A stretch of 64,000 bases of DNA from Actinernus sp. WN-2022. Lineage: Eukaryota > Cnidaria > Anthozoa > Actiniaria > Actinernidae. The stretch covers positions 27,060,001 to 27,124,000 of the forward strand of contig JAOWCC010001501.1 of assembly GCA_030867875.1 (NCBI GenBank), given 5' to 3'. This document shows positions 59,803-62,256 of the stretch, piece after piece; position 1 is the first letter of the stretch, and each line of letters starts with the position of its first letter. The notes beneath the pieces are model-generated. The model had not been told where the DNA came from. It worked only from the letters and a program-made list of their open reading frames with translations, and ran no database searches. The position numbers and the translations under genes are program-made.

Positions 59803-60194
59803 TCTTCACCTTACCTCCTCACCCAATCCCCTCTCAAATGGACAATTTTGCATTAAACTTTGAAAGCTAGTTTAAAATGAAAGGTCTTCAAAAAAATATT
59901 GGCTGAAGTTCCACCACCCTACCCTGTTGCCCGAGTTTTACCATAACTTCTTACATTCCATTACATCCTGAACAAAATCTCCCATCTTCGACTTCGATTC
60001 TGATCTTCCTCCATTTTCAGCTAGCTAAAATTATACATGACTGTACCCTCTCTAAACTTCGAATATTTCCCATGGGAACGAAGTGAAAGGATTATAATAT
60101 TCAGTCCAGGTAATCTTACCCTTCGCTCAGTGACTCCTTTGGATGACAGCAGCGCGAACGCCCGCATCAGTTCTGGGACCAGCGTGGCTGACAT
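7509..60194 (-). CDS. ATM: ATM serine/threonine kinase gene, 5' part (17 coding exons; 3' part beyond left edge)
   Basis: ATM is the PI3K-like kinase that signals DNA double-strand breaks in the nucleus. Only the N-terminal ~689 codons are here: the TAN region (about residues 1-180) and the start of the HEAT-repeat solenoid. Exon peptides follow human ATM, compared from memory, in unbroken order: MSATLVPELM against MSLVLNDLLI, GPRLKVQDVV against APRLKCQELL, LQLQMSVHHP against FQLQIYIHHP, TKKRRIEVGW against CKRKKIELGW. Every exon has AG/GT borders and all 16 junctions keep frame. Exons, 5' to 3' on the minus strand: 60194-60120, 47446-47219, 32682-32637, 31868-31704, 31459-31294, 30800-30641, 27085-26981, 22684-22611, 21452-21389, 19650-19590, 19301-19208, 18331-18224, 16268-16070, 15480-15419, 14524-14309, 11665-11581, 7667-7509. 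No stop or frameshift was found in any exon, so the gene looks intact despite introns of up to 14 kb full of repeats. The FATC and kinase domains are off-window. Confidence 0.93.
8030..8778. repeat. 30-bp minisatellite, about 25 copies
   Basis: The unit CTGGCAGTATTTCAAGGACT plus TCTCAAGGAC is repeated head to tail with few changes (GGAC to GGGC in three neighbouring units; one CGAGGAC). Because 30 is a multiple of 3 and the unit has no stop, two plus-strand frames and one minus-strand frame stay open for ~700 bp (minus: VLEKSLKYCQ repeats). It lies in the intron between ATM exons 17 and 16, without splice context, so coding is unlikely. Confidence 0.93.
8779..9400. other. Intron DNA, nothing recognised
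   Basis: No coding signal. Short ACAACAA-rich stretches lie at 9010-9080. Confidence 0.35.
9408..9578. mobile_element. MITE-like hairpin
   Basis: AAATCGCATGAACTACTTGT at 9408 is complemented at 9555-9578 (ACGAGCAGTTCATGCGATTT). The arms continue inward through TATAGGCACTGAG at 9441 and its complement at 9532. Imperfect hairpin of ~170 bp. Confidence 0.7.
9759..10356. mobile_element. MITE family A, copy 1, split by a TTAA-type insertion
   Basis: Begins TCAATCACGGTTTCTGGGAA at 9759 and resumes after an insertion at 10305, ending in GGGGTGGGTGGGTAGTTTCC near 10356. The complete paralogue is at 18878-19008. This copy lost the last ~16 bp of the right terminal repeat and has an extra CTCCCCACCCC block. 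Confidence 0.82.
9865..10300. mobile_element. 436-bp TTAA-flanked MITE
   Basis: Terminal repeats AGGAGAACTGAA and TTCAGTTCTCCT with TTAA on each side (9861-9864, 10301-10304). The empty paralogue at 18945-18955 has a single TTAA at the same place. TTAA target duplication is typical of piggyBac (also Kolobok) elements; no transposase. Confidence 0.88.
10662..10832. mobile_element. Small inverted-repeat element
   Basis: CAATTGGGTGATCCCTTCAT at 10662 pairs imperfectly with ATGAAGGGAGAACCCACGAT ending near 10830. The arms include GTAGGCAACACATGAATT against AATTCATGTCTGCCTAC. The loop is AATACACAATACAATAGAAC repeats (10725-10780). Confidence 0.65.
10934..10990. repeat. 19-bp tandem repeat, 3 copies
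   Basis: GATAGCCAAAGCTGAATTG is repeated three times head to tail; the last copy has AATCG. Confidence 0.9.
11581..11665 (-). CDS. ATM: ATM exon 16
   Basis: 85 bp, acceptor CTTAAG, donor GTAAGC. SRVPEDNASQYQAELHALEQ then LYLNSSFE matches human SVPECEHHQKDKEELSFSE and LFLQTTFD. Ends in phase 0. Confidence 0.86.
11896..12225. mobile_element. MITE with TTTCGGCTAGGCAAGGGT terminal repeats
   Basis: AAATTTCGGCTAGGCAAGGG at 11901 is complemented by CCCTTGCCTAGCCGAAATTT near 12193-12212. Further GGCAAGG copies lie inside both arms. About 330 bp. Confidence 0.75.
12819..13148. mobile_element. 330-bp CACTG-type MITE (EnSpm/CACTA-like)
   Basis: Tips CACTGGAAAAATC and GATTTTTCCAGTG, flanked by TCA on both sides (12816-12818, 13149-13151). 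CACTR tips with a 3-bp duplication are typical of EnSpm/CACTA elements. The body is AT-rich TGTAAAATGTTTG sub-repeats in both orientations. Confidence 0.8.
13152..14308. other. Intron between ATM exons 16 and 15; nothing recognised
   Basis: AT-rich, no repeats obvious by eye and no coding frame with splice context. Confidence 0.35.
14309..14524 (-). CDS. ATM: ATM exon 15
   Basis: 216 bp, acceptor CTTCAG, donor GTAAGT. SLEFLAAYLQLHPLPEGFMP then FPLRHQLLDWILPVSA matches human AVCCLTLALTTSIVPG and FSLKESIMKWLLFYQ. Confidence 0.9.
14683..14865. mobile_element. Possible short MITE
   Basis: CCCATTTACACTATGG at 14685 and CCTGGTGTAAATGAGG at 14855 form short, weak inverted ends; CCATTTACACC-type ends are common in repeats. 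Confidence 0.35.
15060..15370. repeat. 95-100 bp tandem repeat, 3 copies
   Basis: TTGCTCTCGTTAGTTCCACC starts at 15077, 15177 and 15272. The first unit has a ~5-bp insertion. All six frames are fairly open, giving spurious 31-residue protein repeats on both strands. Intronic to ATM. Confidence 0.9.
15419..15480 (-). CDS. ATM: ATM exon 14
   Basis: 62 bp, acceptor CATCAG, donor GTAAGG. KLVVPDLDAWKVLCSSTPT matches human SLVEVDREFWKLFTGSACR. Two bases pass on. A 95-bp tandem repeat starts only about 50 bp downstream in the next intron. Confidence 0.88.
15651..15833. mobile_element. 183-bp hairpin MITE
   Basis: AACAAATAGAAGATGGTTCT at 15651 is perfectly complemented at the right end (AGAACCATCTTCTATTTGTT). 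Arms stay paired inward through ACAAAATATGCAC and GTGCATTATTTTGT. Intron between exons 14 and 13. Confidence 0.88.
16070..16268 (-). CDS. ATM: ATM exon 13
   Basis: 199 bp, acceptor CCACTAG, donor GTGGGT. NVLKCLESFALCFAQRKEQL ... MGTVWKTVWTAVLKTVG matches human YVLRCLTEVALCQDKRSNL ... LLKLWNKIWCITFRGIS. Ends in phase 0. Confidence 0.92.
16680..17640. repeat. Duplicated GGGGTCTGGGGGCATGCTCC repeat block
   Basis: The GGGTGCA...GCTGCTATTAGAGGGGTCTG unit at 16690-16775 recurs at 17397-17470. CAGCTTATAAACTATTGGGT is at 17261 and 17506, each followed by the same ~80 bp. A partial tandem duplication of a dispersed repeat. Confidence 0.75.
17760..18089. mobile_element. 330-bp MITE with TTAGAGAGCTAA tips
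   Basis: TTAGAGAGCTAA at 17760 and TTAGCTCTCTAA at 18078 are exact complements. Arms continue as ATCAACGACGGCGACGG against CATCGTTG...GCAACG. Higher GC than its surroundings. Confidence 0.8.
18224..18331 (-). CDS. ATM: ATM exon 12
   Basis: 108 bp, acceptor CTTCAG, donor GTTGGT. WLQILSALFQKHPSSIPSGE matches human [20 protein letters not shown]. Two bases pass to exon 13. Confidence 0.93.
18878..19008. mobile_element. MITE family A, copy 2 (complete, empty site)
   Basis: 131 bp. Tips TCAATCATGGTTTCTGGGAA and its complement TTTCCCAGAAACCAGGATTG. Contains the unbroken CATTAATAAAACGATG that in copy 1 is interrupted by the TTAA-type MITE. Confidence 0.85.
19208..19301 (-). CDS. ATM: ATM exon 11
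   Basis: 94 bp, acceptor AACCAG, donor GTAAGC. SSTKKRRIEVGWHVVRDTLE matches human CKRKKIELGWEVIKDHLQ. The basic KKRR patch is conserved and could be a nuclear-localisation stretch (inference). Confidence 0.92.
19590..19650 (-). CDS. ATM: ATM exon 10
   Basis: 61 bp, acceptor TATTTCAG, donor GTACAT. Encodes VLWSHSSCHAVDVGNNSSHS, a low-conservation serine-rich linker that sits where human ATM has its VFNEDTRSLE...SDY linker. The main support is phase: it accepts phase 0 and passes one base to exon 11, as needed. Confidence 0.72.
20200..21340. repeat. Dispersed repeat block with hairpin
   Basis: 20205-20260 and 21310-21330 match sequence at 1147-1200 and 560-590. A hairpin with arms ATTACATGGTGGTGTGAAGA (20548) and its complement near 20690 sits inside, with ...GTGAGCGCAGTGAACAAGTG in its loop. 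No transposase recognised. Confidence 0.5.
20735..20900 (+). mobile_element. tRNA-like SINE fragment
   Basis: GGCCCGGGTTTGATTCCCGG resembles a pol III B box (GGTTCGANTCC with one change). It is followed by a body with GGTTTTCTCCGGGTTCTCTG and CTCCACAGAAACCAACA, a SINE-like body I recall as common in cnidarian genomes. The A box is missing, so it is a truncated copy. Confidence 0.55.
21389..21452 (-). CDS. ATM: ATM exon 9
   Basis: 64 bp, acceptor TTCTTAG, donor GTGAAT. AKMDPNLKLSFLDLAADILH matches human FRNIAVKENLIELMADICH. Ends in phase 0. Confidence 0.88.
21760..22412. repeat. 128-bp tandem repeat, about 5 copies, with CRE-like palindrome
   Basis: GTTCAAACTTGGA starts at 21888, 22016, 22144, 22272 and 22400, exactly 128 bp apart. 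The first three units contain CGATGACGTCATCGG (TGACGTCA is a CREB/ATF site); the last two read TGACATCA. Between ATM exons 9 and 8. Confidence 0.93.
22611..22684 (-). CDS. ATM: ATM exon 8
   Basis: 74 bp, acceptor CCATAG, donor GTGGGT. KCTQKLYDVIVSYIEQLG matches human RSILYNLYDLLVNEISHIG. Two bases pass to exon 9. The preceding intron holds the CCGCGG-array element. Confidence 0.88.
22905..23100. repeat. ~31-bp minisatellite, about 6 imperfect copies
   Basis: CAGCTGTCTCCACACATCAC followed by CAATCTCTTAC recurs with small insertions. Confidence 0.85.
23440..23990. repeat. Direct repeat pair
   Basis: GGTTCAGTGCCCAGGCTGTA ... GGTTGCCAGGCAACAGGCAA at 23478-23555 recurs at 23880-23955. The segment 23600-23815 (CAATCTACCCATGAGG...) recurs diverged at 26725-26915. 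Confidence 0.7.
24078..25788. mobile_element. 1.7 kb TIR element with CCGCGG arrays, TA-flanked
   Basis: Ends TACAGTACCGCCTGGAATTA and its complement; TA at both edges suggests a TA duplication with CAGTACCGCC tips, as in Tc1/mariner-type elements. Both subterminal zones are arrays of ACCGCGGTAATACCGCGGTC (24110-24235, 25615-25765). The interior is rich in AAATTTCG/CGAAATAT (24260-24470) and holds a 75-bp tandem array. No transposase, so non-autonomous. Lies in the ATM intron between exons 8 and 7. Confidence 0.83.
25045..25525. repeat. 75-bp tandem array with one inverted leading copy
   Basis: ACCCGCCGTTTGAGTTCTGA starts at 25171, 25246, 25321, 25396 and 25478; the last spacing has a 7-bp duplication (TCTAAA). 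An inverted unit at 25055-25110 opens the array, so the start can fold back. Inside the CCGCGG element. Confidence 0.88.
26029..26500. repeat. TTCATGAAC-rich block
   Basis: More than 20 copies of the palindrome TTCATGAA or near variants (GTTCATGAAC, TTCAAGAAC) in ~470 bp at irregular spacing. No coding signal. Confidence 0.85.
26981..27085 (-). CDS. ATM: ATM exon 7
   Basis: 35 codons, phase 0 to 0, acceptor GATTTTCAG, donor GTACAG. DQIVTFLQLQMSVHHPFG matches human VIIELFQLQIYIHHPKG. The intron before it contains the whole GGAATTCC-array element. Confidence 0.92.
27192..27337. mobile_element. 146-bp hairpin MITE
   Basis: AATTGAAGGGTTGTATGCAA at 27192 pairs with its near-complement ending at 27337. 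Central arms TGATCACATTCTAAATTCTC and GAGAATTTAGGATGTGATCA. Confidence 0.8.
27688..30559. mobile_element. 2.9 kb TIR element with GGAATTCC arrays
   Basis: Tips CCCTAGTGAAAATAGATC at 27688 and GATCTATTTTCACTAGGG ending at 30559. Next to each tip are ~400 bp of GGAATTCCAG repeats (27705-28135; 30190-30545) in opposite orientations. The ~2 kb interior (28140-30150) has only short frames, one beginning MAQVEPRLNAEHFSCPF at 28989; none resembles a transposase. No convincing target duplication. It is wholly inside the ATM intron between exons 7 and 6. Confidence 0.8.
30641..30800 (-). CDS. ATM: ATM exon 6
   Basis: 160 bp, acceptor TCTGCAG, donor GTACAT. ECLLASLNSFAMSVAD then GQVCHLGESIFPEILNLW matches human HILAALTIFLKTLAVN and IRVCELGDEILPTLLYIW. 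Ends in phase 0. Confidence 0.93.
31294..31459 (-). CDS. ATM: ATM exon 5
   Basis: 166 bp, acceptor ATTTAG, donor GTATAT. ELLELFVTFVTAPP ... LMVARILQLLYAGAQ ... FNFFTRIFKDVR matches human WLELFSVYFRLYLKP ... VLVARIIHAVTKGC ... LDFFSKAIQCAR. HEAT-type helical repeats. Confidence 0.92.
31704..31868 (-). CDS. ATM: ATM exon 4
   Basis: 165 bp. GPRLKVQDVVIHITVVLN ... YCEILLKNILAIPTY ... ITPKHWQ aligns with human APRLKCQELLNYIMDTV ... CSNILLKDILSVRKY ... ISQQQW. Donor GTTGGT; one base carried to exon 5. Confidence 0.93.
32637..32682 (-). CDS. ATM: ATM exon 3 (46-bp small exon)
   Basis: Starts in phase 0 after TTCCTAG and ends one base into a codon before GTGAGT. Peptide DAVSFMRCIIHIADA, then R across the junction, matches human EISSLVKYFIKCANR. 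It was found because exon 2 ends in phase 0 and exon 4 needs one incoming base, and it supplies exactly that. It sits 150 bp from the start of the retroelement block. Confidence 0.82.
32834..37690 (+). pseudogene. Ty3/Gypsy gag-pol remnant, left copy (carries a SINE)
   Basis: Gag starts at 32834 (MSMPLSTKPQ) with several stops. A capsid-like region at 33230-33500 (DRSASWENYKAQFELIS) is followed by a zinc knuckle CWSCGGKNHQQRDW whose last Cys is Trp. Protease reads LVDTD instead of LVDTG. RT (34938-35396) keeps FCVDYRKLN, LDLCSSYWQV and MPFGLCNAPATF, but the YxDD box reads YLDI. About 120 residues between RT and RNase H (KAVS to VLAY) are missing. RNase H has LDTDASNDGIGAVLS; its later NTD is NTY here. 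Integrase (36395-36930) has HH, a lost zinc Cys, a frameshift before HSDQG, and VECYNRT. The C-terminal AKIVHHNRLKAYEG lies at 37645-37690, beyond the SINE. No LTR seen. Dead copy. Confidence 0.88.
37258..37632 (+). mobile_element. tRNA-derived SINE inserted in Gypsy pol
   Basis: The head has A box TAGCTCAGTTGGTAGAGC at 37271 and B box GGTTCGAATCC at 37313. The body is followed by a tail GAATTTGCGCTATATAAATG that resembles LINE 3' ends. It splits the Gypsy reading between STFNHGDG and AKIVHHNR. A truncated inverted copy is at 37708-37965. Confidence 0.85.
37708..37965 (-). mobile_element. tRNA-derived SINE, inverted copy without 3' tail
   Basis: Same SINE on the other palindrome arm, cut at the palindrome spacer. 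B box complement GGATTCGAACC at 37893, A box complement GCTCTACCAACTGAGCTA at 37930. Confidence 0.85.
37708..40943 (-). pseudogene. Ty3/Gypsy pol remnant, right inverted copy (5'-truncated)
   Basis: Reverse-complement duplicate of 34252-37508. It shares the YLD-I damage (YLDIII), the RT-RNase H deletion (KAVSVLAYP), the integrase frameshift and the SINE insertion. Differences from the left copy: NTD retained in RNase H, a 12-base AGTAGTAG-type insertion near 39920, and a ~40-base gap near 38270. It stops at 40943, where gag and protease would begin, and abuts inverted BEL sequence. Confidence 0.88.
40944..42256. repeat. Second palindrome: inverted duplication of the BEL 5' part with GATC arrays
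   Basis: Arms 40944-41566 and 41674-42256, spacer ~107 bp. Each arm holds the same start region (MAQS.SEPDRSIPTCLSF at 42027, mirrored at 41171) and a GATCnACCGATCC-type array (41190-41517; 41733-42000). The arms differ: the left has three copies of a GCCGATCTGCCAATCCACCG unit, the right one. Confidence 0.88.
41190..42000. repeat. GATC-rich microsatellite arrays, mirrored
   Basis: Irregular 8-bp GATCNACC/GATCTATC units, read as IHRSADLP-type peptides on both strands. Dense in GATC sites. Coding of these frames is unlikely. Confidence 0.85.
42027..46434 (+). pseudogene. BEL/Pao retroelement gag-pol remnant
   Basis: Gag-type zinc knuckles CVYCGKKRSHKAANC and CFNCTGPKHRADQC with CQNCQRKHHTSIC at ~42370-42560. 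Protease site LLDPGAGSSY at ~42660, then the BEL linker PVHLILGTSEYAKIK. RT motifs: LRIVYDASARA, DMKQAFLQV, FGLASSPFLLGG, intact YVDD at ~43877. RNase H DASGKGVS and LDSTVALHW. Integrase HHCC (HLATLHGG...CHGC) and DDE residues in GVDFAGPL, YSDNGRTF and GGQFERMVG. C-terminal DUF5641-like GKWKIGIVDKLILGRDG. Broken by stops and frameshifts near 42754, 43626, 43882 and 44678, and by a ~25-residue loss after FLTWAEL. Integrase to the end (45352-46434) is one open frame. Confidence 0.9.
46556..46810 (+). repeat. Probable 3' LTR of the BEL/Pao element
   Basis: A purine tract AAATGGGGGGAGGG is followed by TGTCAAAG... and the unit ends GGACACA (TGT...ACA). AATAAA at 46770 would be its polyadenylation signal. 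No matching 5' LTR exists in the window, because the 5' side is replaced by the palindrome. Confidence 0.65.
46838..46972. mobile_element. Hairpin MITE
   Basis: GGTGCCAGAGGTTCTACTGC at 46851 is exactly complemented at 46938-46957, with CCCTCTCTAAGCCAAAGTTT arms around a ~25-bp loop. Confidence 0.85.
47219..47446 (-). CDS. ATM: ATM exon 2
   Basis: 76 codons, phase 0 to 0, acceptor TTCAG, donor GTAAGG. Peptide SLRKLLSIASNLRTIDEN then SLTWDHIFLKTNEYV matches human KFKRLIRDPETIKHLDRH and YLNWDAVFRFLQKYI. Completes the TAN motif with exon 1 across a 12.7 kb intron. Confidence 0.88.
47640..48220. repeat. Degenerate ~140-180 bp tandem repeat, 4 copies
   Basis: TGTTGGATTAGGGTTTGG-type cores at ~47694, 47854, 48035 and 48172, each followed by CACA/ACCATTGAA and ...TAGCCCTAAAA.... 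The first unit also matches 27575-27690. Confidence 0.7.
48544..50292. mobile_element. 1.75 kb TIR element with GCGGAGGGGACA repeats
   Basis: Tips GGGTCATTCCACGGTATT and AATACCGTGGAATGACCC are exact complements; TCC lies outside both ends (possible 3-bp duplication). TGTTGCGGAGGGGACATTT or near forms occur at ~48744, 48940 and 49932, and in inverse orientation at 49709-49765 (three in tandem) and 50098. A frame at 49207-49425 has EEKSNSKWEKEKSDSKWGKW; no transposase signature. Confidence 0.83.
50941..51015 (-). mobile_element. SINE/LINE 3'-end fragment
   Basis: The minus strand reads GTAAAGCACTAATGGACTGT ... GGCACTATATTAATTTATG, resembling the tail seen on the SINE at 37.6 kb. Confidence 0.4.
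51290..51420. mobile_element. Short inverted-repeat element
   Basis: ACAATTAGACC at 51308 and GGTCTAATTGT at 51401, with repeated CATGGGCTA and ATAGCCCAT motifs between. Confidence 0.6.
51542..52397. mobile_element. Inverted-repeat-bounded segment containing a gene fragment
   Basis: TCACATACATACTGAGATTT at 51542 and AAATCTCAGTATGTATGTAA at 52378 are complements. The interval carries the KIAA1958-like fragment. The repeats could be a true TIR or two MITE halves. Confidence 0.5.
51930..52175 (+). pseudogene. Fragment of a KIAA1958/DUF3504-like (Crypton-derived) gene
   Basis: The frame reads CEFILSVKRKYGEDYELSIL then RGVISTSIDHRHLKNRKY and TYKPWRCLETVVANNL. This matches from memory the CEFILSVRKKDG.EYEP.TLR segment of KIAA1958/ZMYM-type proteins related to Crypton tyrosine recombinases. 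The preceding 120 bp (LRETAVKLLKETMKKRNS) may belong, in a shifted frame. The catalytic part is absent. Confidence 0.5.
52413..52545. mobile_element. Hairpin MITE
   Basis: GGAAAGTGCTTTTGTATGGT at 52414 pairs with the complement of ACCATACGCCAGCACTTCCC ending near 52538. Inner arms are TTTGTTTTCACAAAACTCAC and TTCGTTTTGTGAAAACAAAC. Confidence 0.8.
52546..54470. other. ATM intron 1; scattered repeats only
   Basis: 52800-52920 resembles 63070-63230 (GATACGAAAAACCAC). 53708-53755 is a GGGGCGGATTTAGGGGGG repeat found in many animal elements. 53200-53275 is partly inverted to 47570-47650. No gene. Confidence 0.4.
54548..59439. mobile_element. Possible element ends flanking the unnamed gene
   Basis: TAGTCCAGCAGATAAG at 54548 is complemented by CTTATCTGCTGGACTA at 59424. 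Outside both lie related GGACCAAA...AGGAGGTGT text (54509-54540; 59491-59515). This could mark a ~4.9 kb mobile unit carrying the gene, or two independent MITE halves. Confidence 0.45.
54870..59110 (-). pseudogene. Broken copy of an unnamed multi-copy cnidarian protein family
   Basis: Minus-strand blocks in order: a Cys pair CALC and WHKSCFNRC (58980-58750), possibly zinc-binding; a frameshift at a nine-T run (58581-58589) after SQC; YDLDNKVRTIATELQD with an in-frame stop, then LIAKLAAGDMHAIDAYYHAA (58530-58420); VDNIDHNPSSQTSKDSFHGT (~57560); MDQPLFAIAKQIQWDNKHQY (~57020); GKLVPWMFALDLCRYLRWLP (~56540); DLTENPAALNHWMVAGTQVA (~56310); MGNPFKEDSTDLLVLDTKDI (~56120); NIPPTKAALEQYVKRSTYQA (~55160); a C-terminal Cys cluster CGCKTACRSR (~54980). 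I recall these blocks from abundant uncharacterised cnidarian proteins. At least four frame breaks; function unknown; intronless. Confidence 0.7.
59577..59799. repeat. G49 run and C47 run facing each other
   Basis: An unbroken 49-base G run (59577-59625) and a 47-base C run (59753-59799), 127 bp apart on the same strand. They could pair as a hairpin. Length accuracy in assembly is doubtful. The poly-proline frame across the C run is an artefact. Confidence 0.9.
60120..60194 (-). CDS. ATM: ATM exon 1 (start codon)
   Basis: 25 codons, MSATLVPELM to GVTERR, then donor GTAAGA; ends in phase 0. Human ATM begins MSLVLNDLL and has ATERKK at the same place. An in-frame ATG ten codons upstream (60224) would add MLVKLLESKI. 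I prefer 60194 because it matches the human start. The ERR/ERK step belongs to the TAN motif. Confidence 0.9.
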
Positions 60195-60854
60195 AATTTT
60201 TGACTCCAACAACTTGACAAGCAAGCAAGAAAACAGCTAATATACAACCTCAGTTCCTCCACAGACCCATGATACGTCAAAGTACACTTTTTCTCGCATA
60301 TTAAGTGCTTTTTTTTGAAGAATTACTGGAATTATCCAGCCAGCCTTGCGCCTACATTGCCATTGGCGCGGAAAATTTTGTTTTGACCGCCTCGGTCCCA
60401 AATCGATGCACTTTCGTTGACGTCGATTATCTTTCGTATCCGATAAGATGGCAACAAATTACTGTGATCAATACAAATAAAAATTAGAGAGAATTAAAGT
60501 TTTCTGTTGAGATAGAGCTCCAATAAAAGTTTAATAACTGACTCTAATCTCGTCGCGATCGCCCGCCAAGTCATTGAAAATAATAATTATCAATAATGTG
60601 TCGACTTTTTGCCGAATGTAAGCCGGATGTAAGCCGAAAGTGATGCGAATGTGCAAATCAGTTCCACGTGAACGACTCGAACTCTGATGAACCGTAATTA
60701 TATGGATGCTTTATACAGGATGTTCACTTCTAGGTAACAAATGGAGATAAATTAAGTCCTTTATATTGGTGTTTGGTTTTTATTTGGGTAGCCACATGTA
60801 TTCCATCGGCTACGTAATACCCGTTCAAAAGAGCAAGACTGGCCAAGAGGCAAG
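60195..60854. promoter_or_regulatory. Divergent promoter interval between ATM and the EF-hand gene
   Basis: About 660 bp separates the two start codons. It holds an E2F-like string TTGGCGCGGAAA at 60364-60375 and a CACGTG E-box at 60665-60670, with CpGs more frequent than in the introns. In vertebrates ATM shares a divergent promoter with NPAT; the partner here is a different kind of gene. No clear TATA box. Promoter function is inferred from the head-to-head start codons. Confidence 0.55.
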
Positions 60855-61015
60855 ATGATCATGAAGATTACATGTAGTTTGCTTTTCCTTTGGCTTTGCT
60901 GTACGTTTTTAATAACAAACAGCTTGGCTCACGACGGGCATGAAAACGAAGAAGGGAAAGGTTCACTTGATCAAGATAGCAAAGAGTTTCATAAAAAAGC
61001 ATCGCTGAAGAGAAG
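60855..61015 (+). CDS. First exon of a secreted, probably EF-hand, protein
   Basis: 53 codons plus two bases from ATG at 60855 (second in-frame ATG at 60861) to donor GTAAGC. Residues 1-25 form a signal peptide: basic start (MIMK), hydrophobic core SLLFLWLCCTFLI, likely cut near SLA/HDG. The mature start is acidic and His/Glu-rich (HDGHENEEGKGSLDQ). Its phase 2 end joins exactly to the exon at 63951. Layout and sequence resemble CREC proteins (calumenin/reticulocalbin) of the secretory pathway, but the family call is inference. Confidence 0.7.
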
Positions 61016-61162
61016 GTAAGCGAAAGTAAATATAAATATGCATGGCCTAAATTACAACTCGTGTAGCCTAAGCCGGACTGTAGCAGCGGCCGTAAGCGCC
61101 ACACAACGGCTGCTACAGGAGGCTATTATTTTAGCTTTAAGCCGCCCGGTTGTTCGAAGCCT

Positions 61163-61608
61163 AATCGCCGTGACCCCATATAACGCACCAATACCCACGA
61201 TTGCTCTCATCTGACTTGATAGCTCAGTTGGTAGAGCGCCAGACATGTAACCTGGAGGTCGTTGGGTTCGAGTCCCACTTGGGTCAGAGATTTTTTCTCT
61301 TTCCCTCGTAGGGCGTGCACACTTAGCACTACAGCTTACCACTTTATATTACATTCTTTACACTTACTAGTGCTACGCGGCAAACATGATTCAATATCAT
61401 AACTACATATACATATATAATCGCCGTGACCCCATATAACGCACCAATACCCACGATTGCTCTCATCTGACTTGATAGCTCAGTTGGTAGAGCGCCAGAC
61501 ATGTAACCTGGAGGTAGTTGGGTTCGAGTCCCACTTGGGTCAGAGATTTTTTCTCTTTCCCTCGTAGGGCGTGCACACTTAGCACTACAGCTTACCACTT
61601 TATATTAC
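61163..61608 (+). mobile_element. Two direct copies of a tRNA-derived repeat (~190 bp each)
   Basis: Copies at 61163-61352 and 61419-61608 differ by about one base. Each has a tRNA-like part, GATAGCTCAGTTGGTAGAGC (A box) and GGGTTCGAGTCCC (B box), with a clover-leaf-compatible arm set and a TGT (Thr-type) triplet in the anticodon loop, but A in place of the invariant T33. The flanks are also duplicated, so these read as SINE copies, not working tRNA genes. In intron 1 of the EF-hand gene. Confidence 0.75.
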
Positions 61609-61754
61609 CTATTAAAATGTCATTGGTTAAAAAGTGATGACTCGATATGACGTAAGCTTTGGAGGCGGAAAGCCTTTCTCTATTGATCTGTGTCAGGCTC
61701 TCTTCTCTTTTCTCTACGCCTTCACTCTTGAGAGCCTGATACTCAGGTTAGACC

Positions 61755-62128
61755 GGCATACCTGCCAACCCCCGGAGTTCTAAAATCTGGAGAAAGTTGG
61801 TTGAGGATTCGTTATGACGTATGATTTCTGAATTTTTCCGAAGATACCCCAATTGTGTTCCGAAGACTTTCTGAAAGGTCCCGGAAAAATTAGTTACAAG
61901 CCTCGCGATAGATTGAGTCACTCGGTGCTTTTCGCGCATTCGCTAGCGTGTGAAATGAACACAAACGCAACTCAGATTTTTTTTTTTTTTAACCCTTGAG
62001 CCTGAAAAACACCGAAATCAATCCATAAAATGGCTAAAAACCGGGAGATTTGAGGCTCTATGCGGGAGACCGGCGATCGGGCTCAAAATCTTGAGACTTC
62101 CGCCTAATGCGGGAGAGTTGGCTGGTAA
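61755..62128. mobile_element. TIR element with CATACCTGCCAAC tips
   Basis: GGCATACCTGCCAACCCCCG at 61755 and GGGAGAGTTGGCTGGTAATT near 62128 are imperfect complements, with further CGGGAG motifs inside. About 375 bp, non-coding. Confidence 0.65.
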
Positions 62129-62256
62129 TTGGACCGGATCGGATACGGTCACATTTACGGTTGAATTATATTTTTCCTACCACAACAATTTATGACCAGT
62201 TTCGTTCATATATCATGTTTTAATTTTTTGCTTTGACAGCTACATTGTACATGTAA

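Noticed and set aside
59678..59863. Poly-proline protein
   Set aside because: Artefact of the 47-base C run.
61212..61288. Functional tRNA-Thr genes (two)
   Set aside because: T33 is A, the acceptor stem relies on several G-T pairs, and flanking sequence is duplicated with them; SINE copies fit better.
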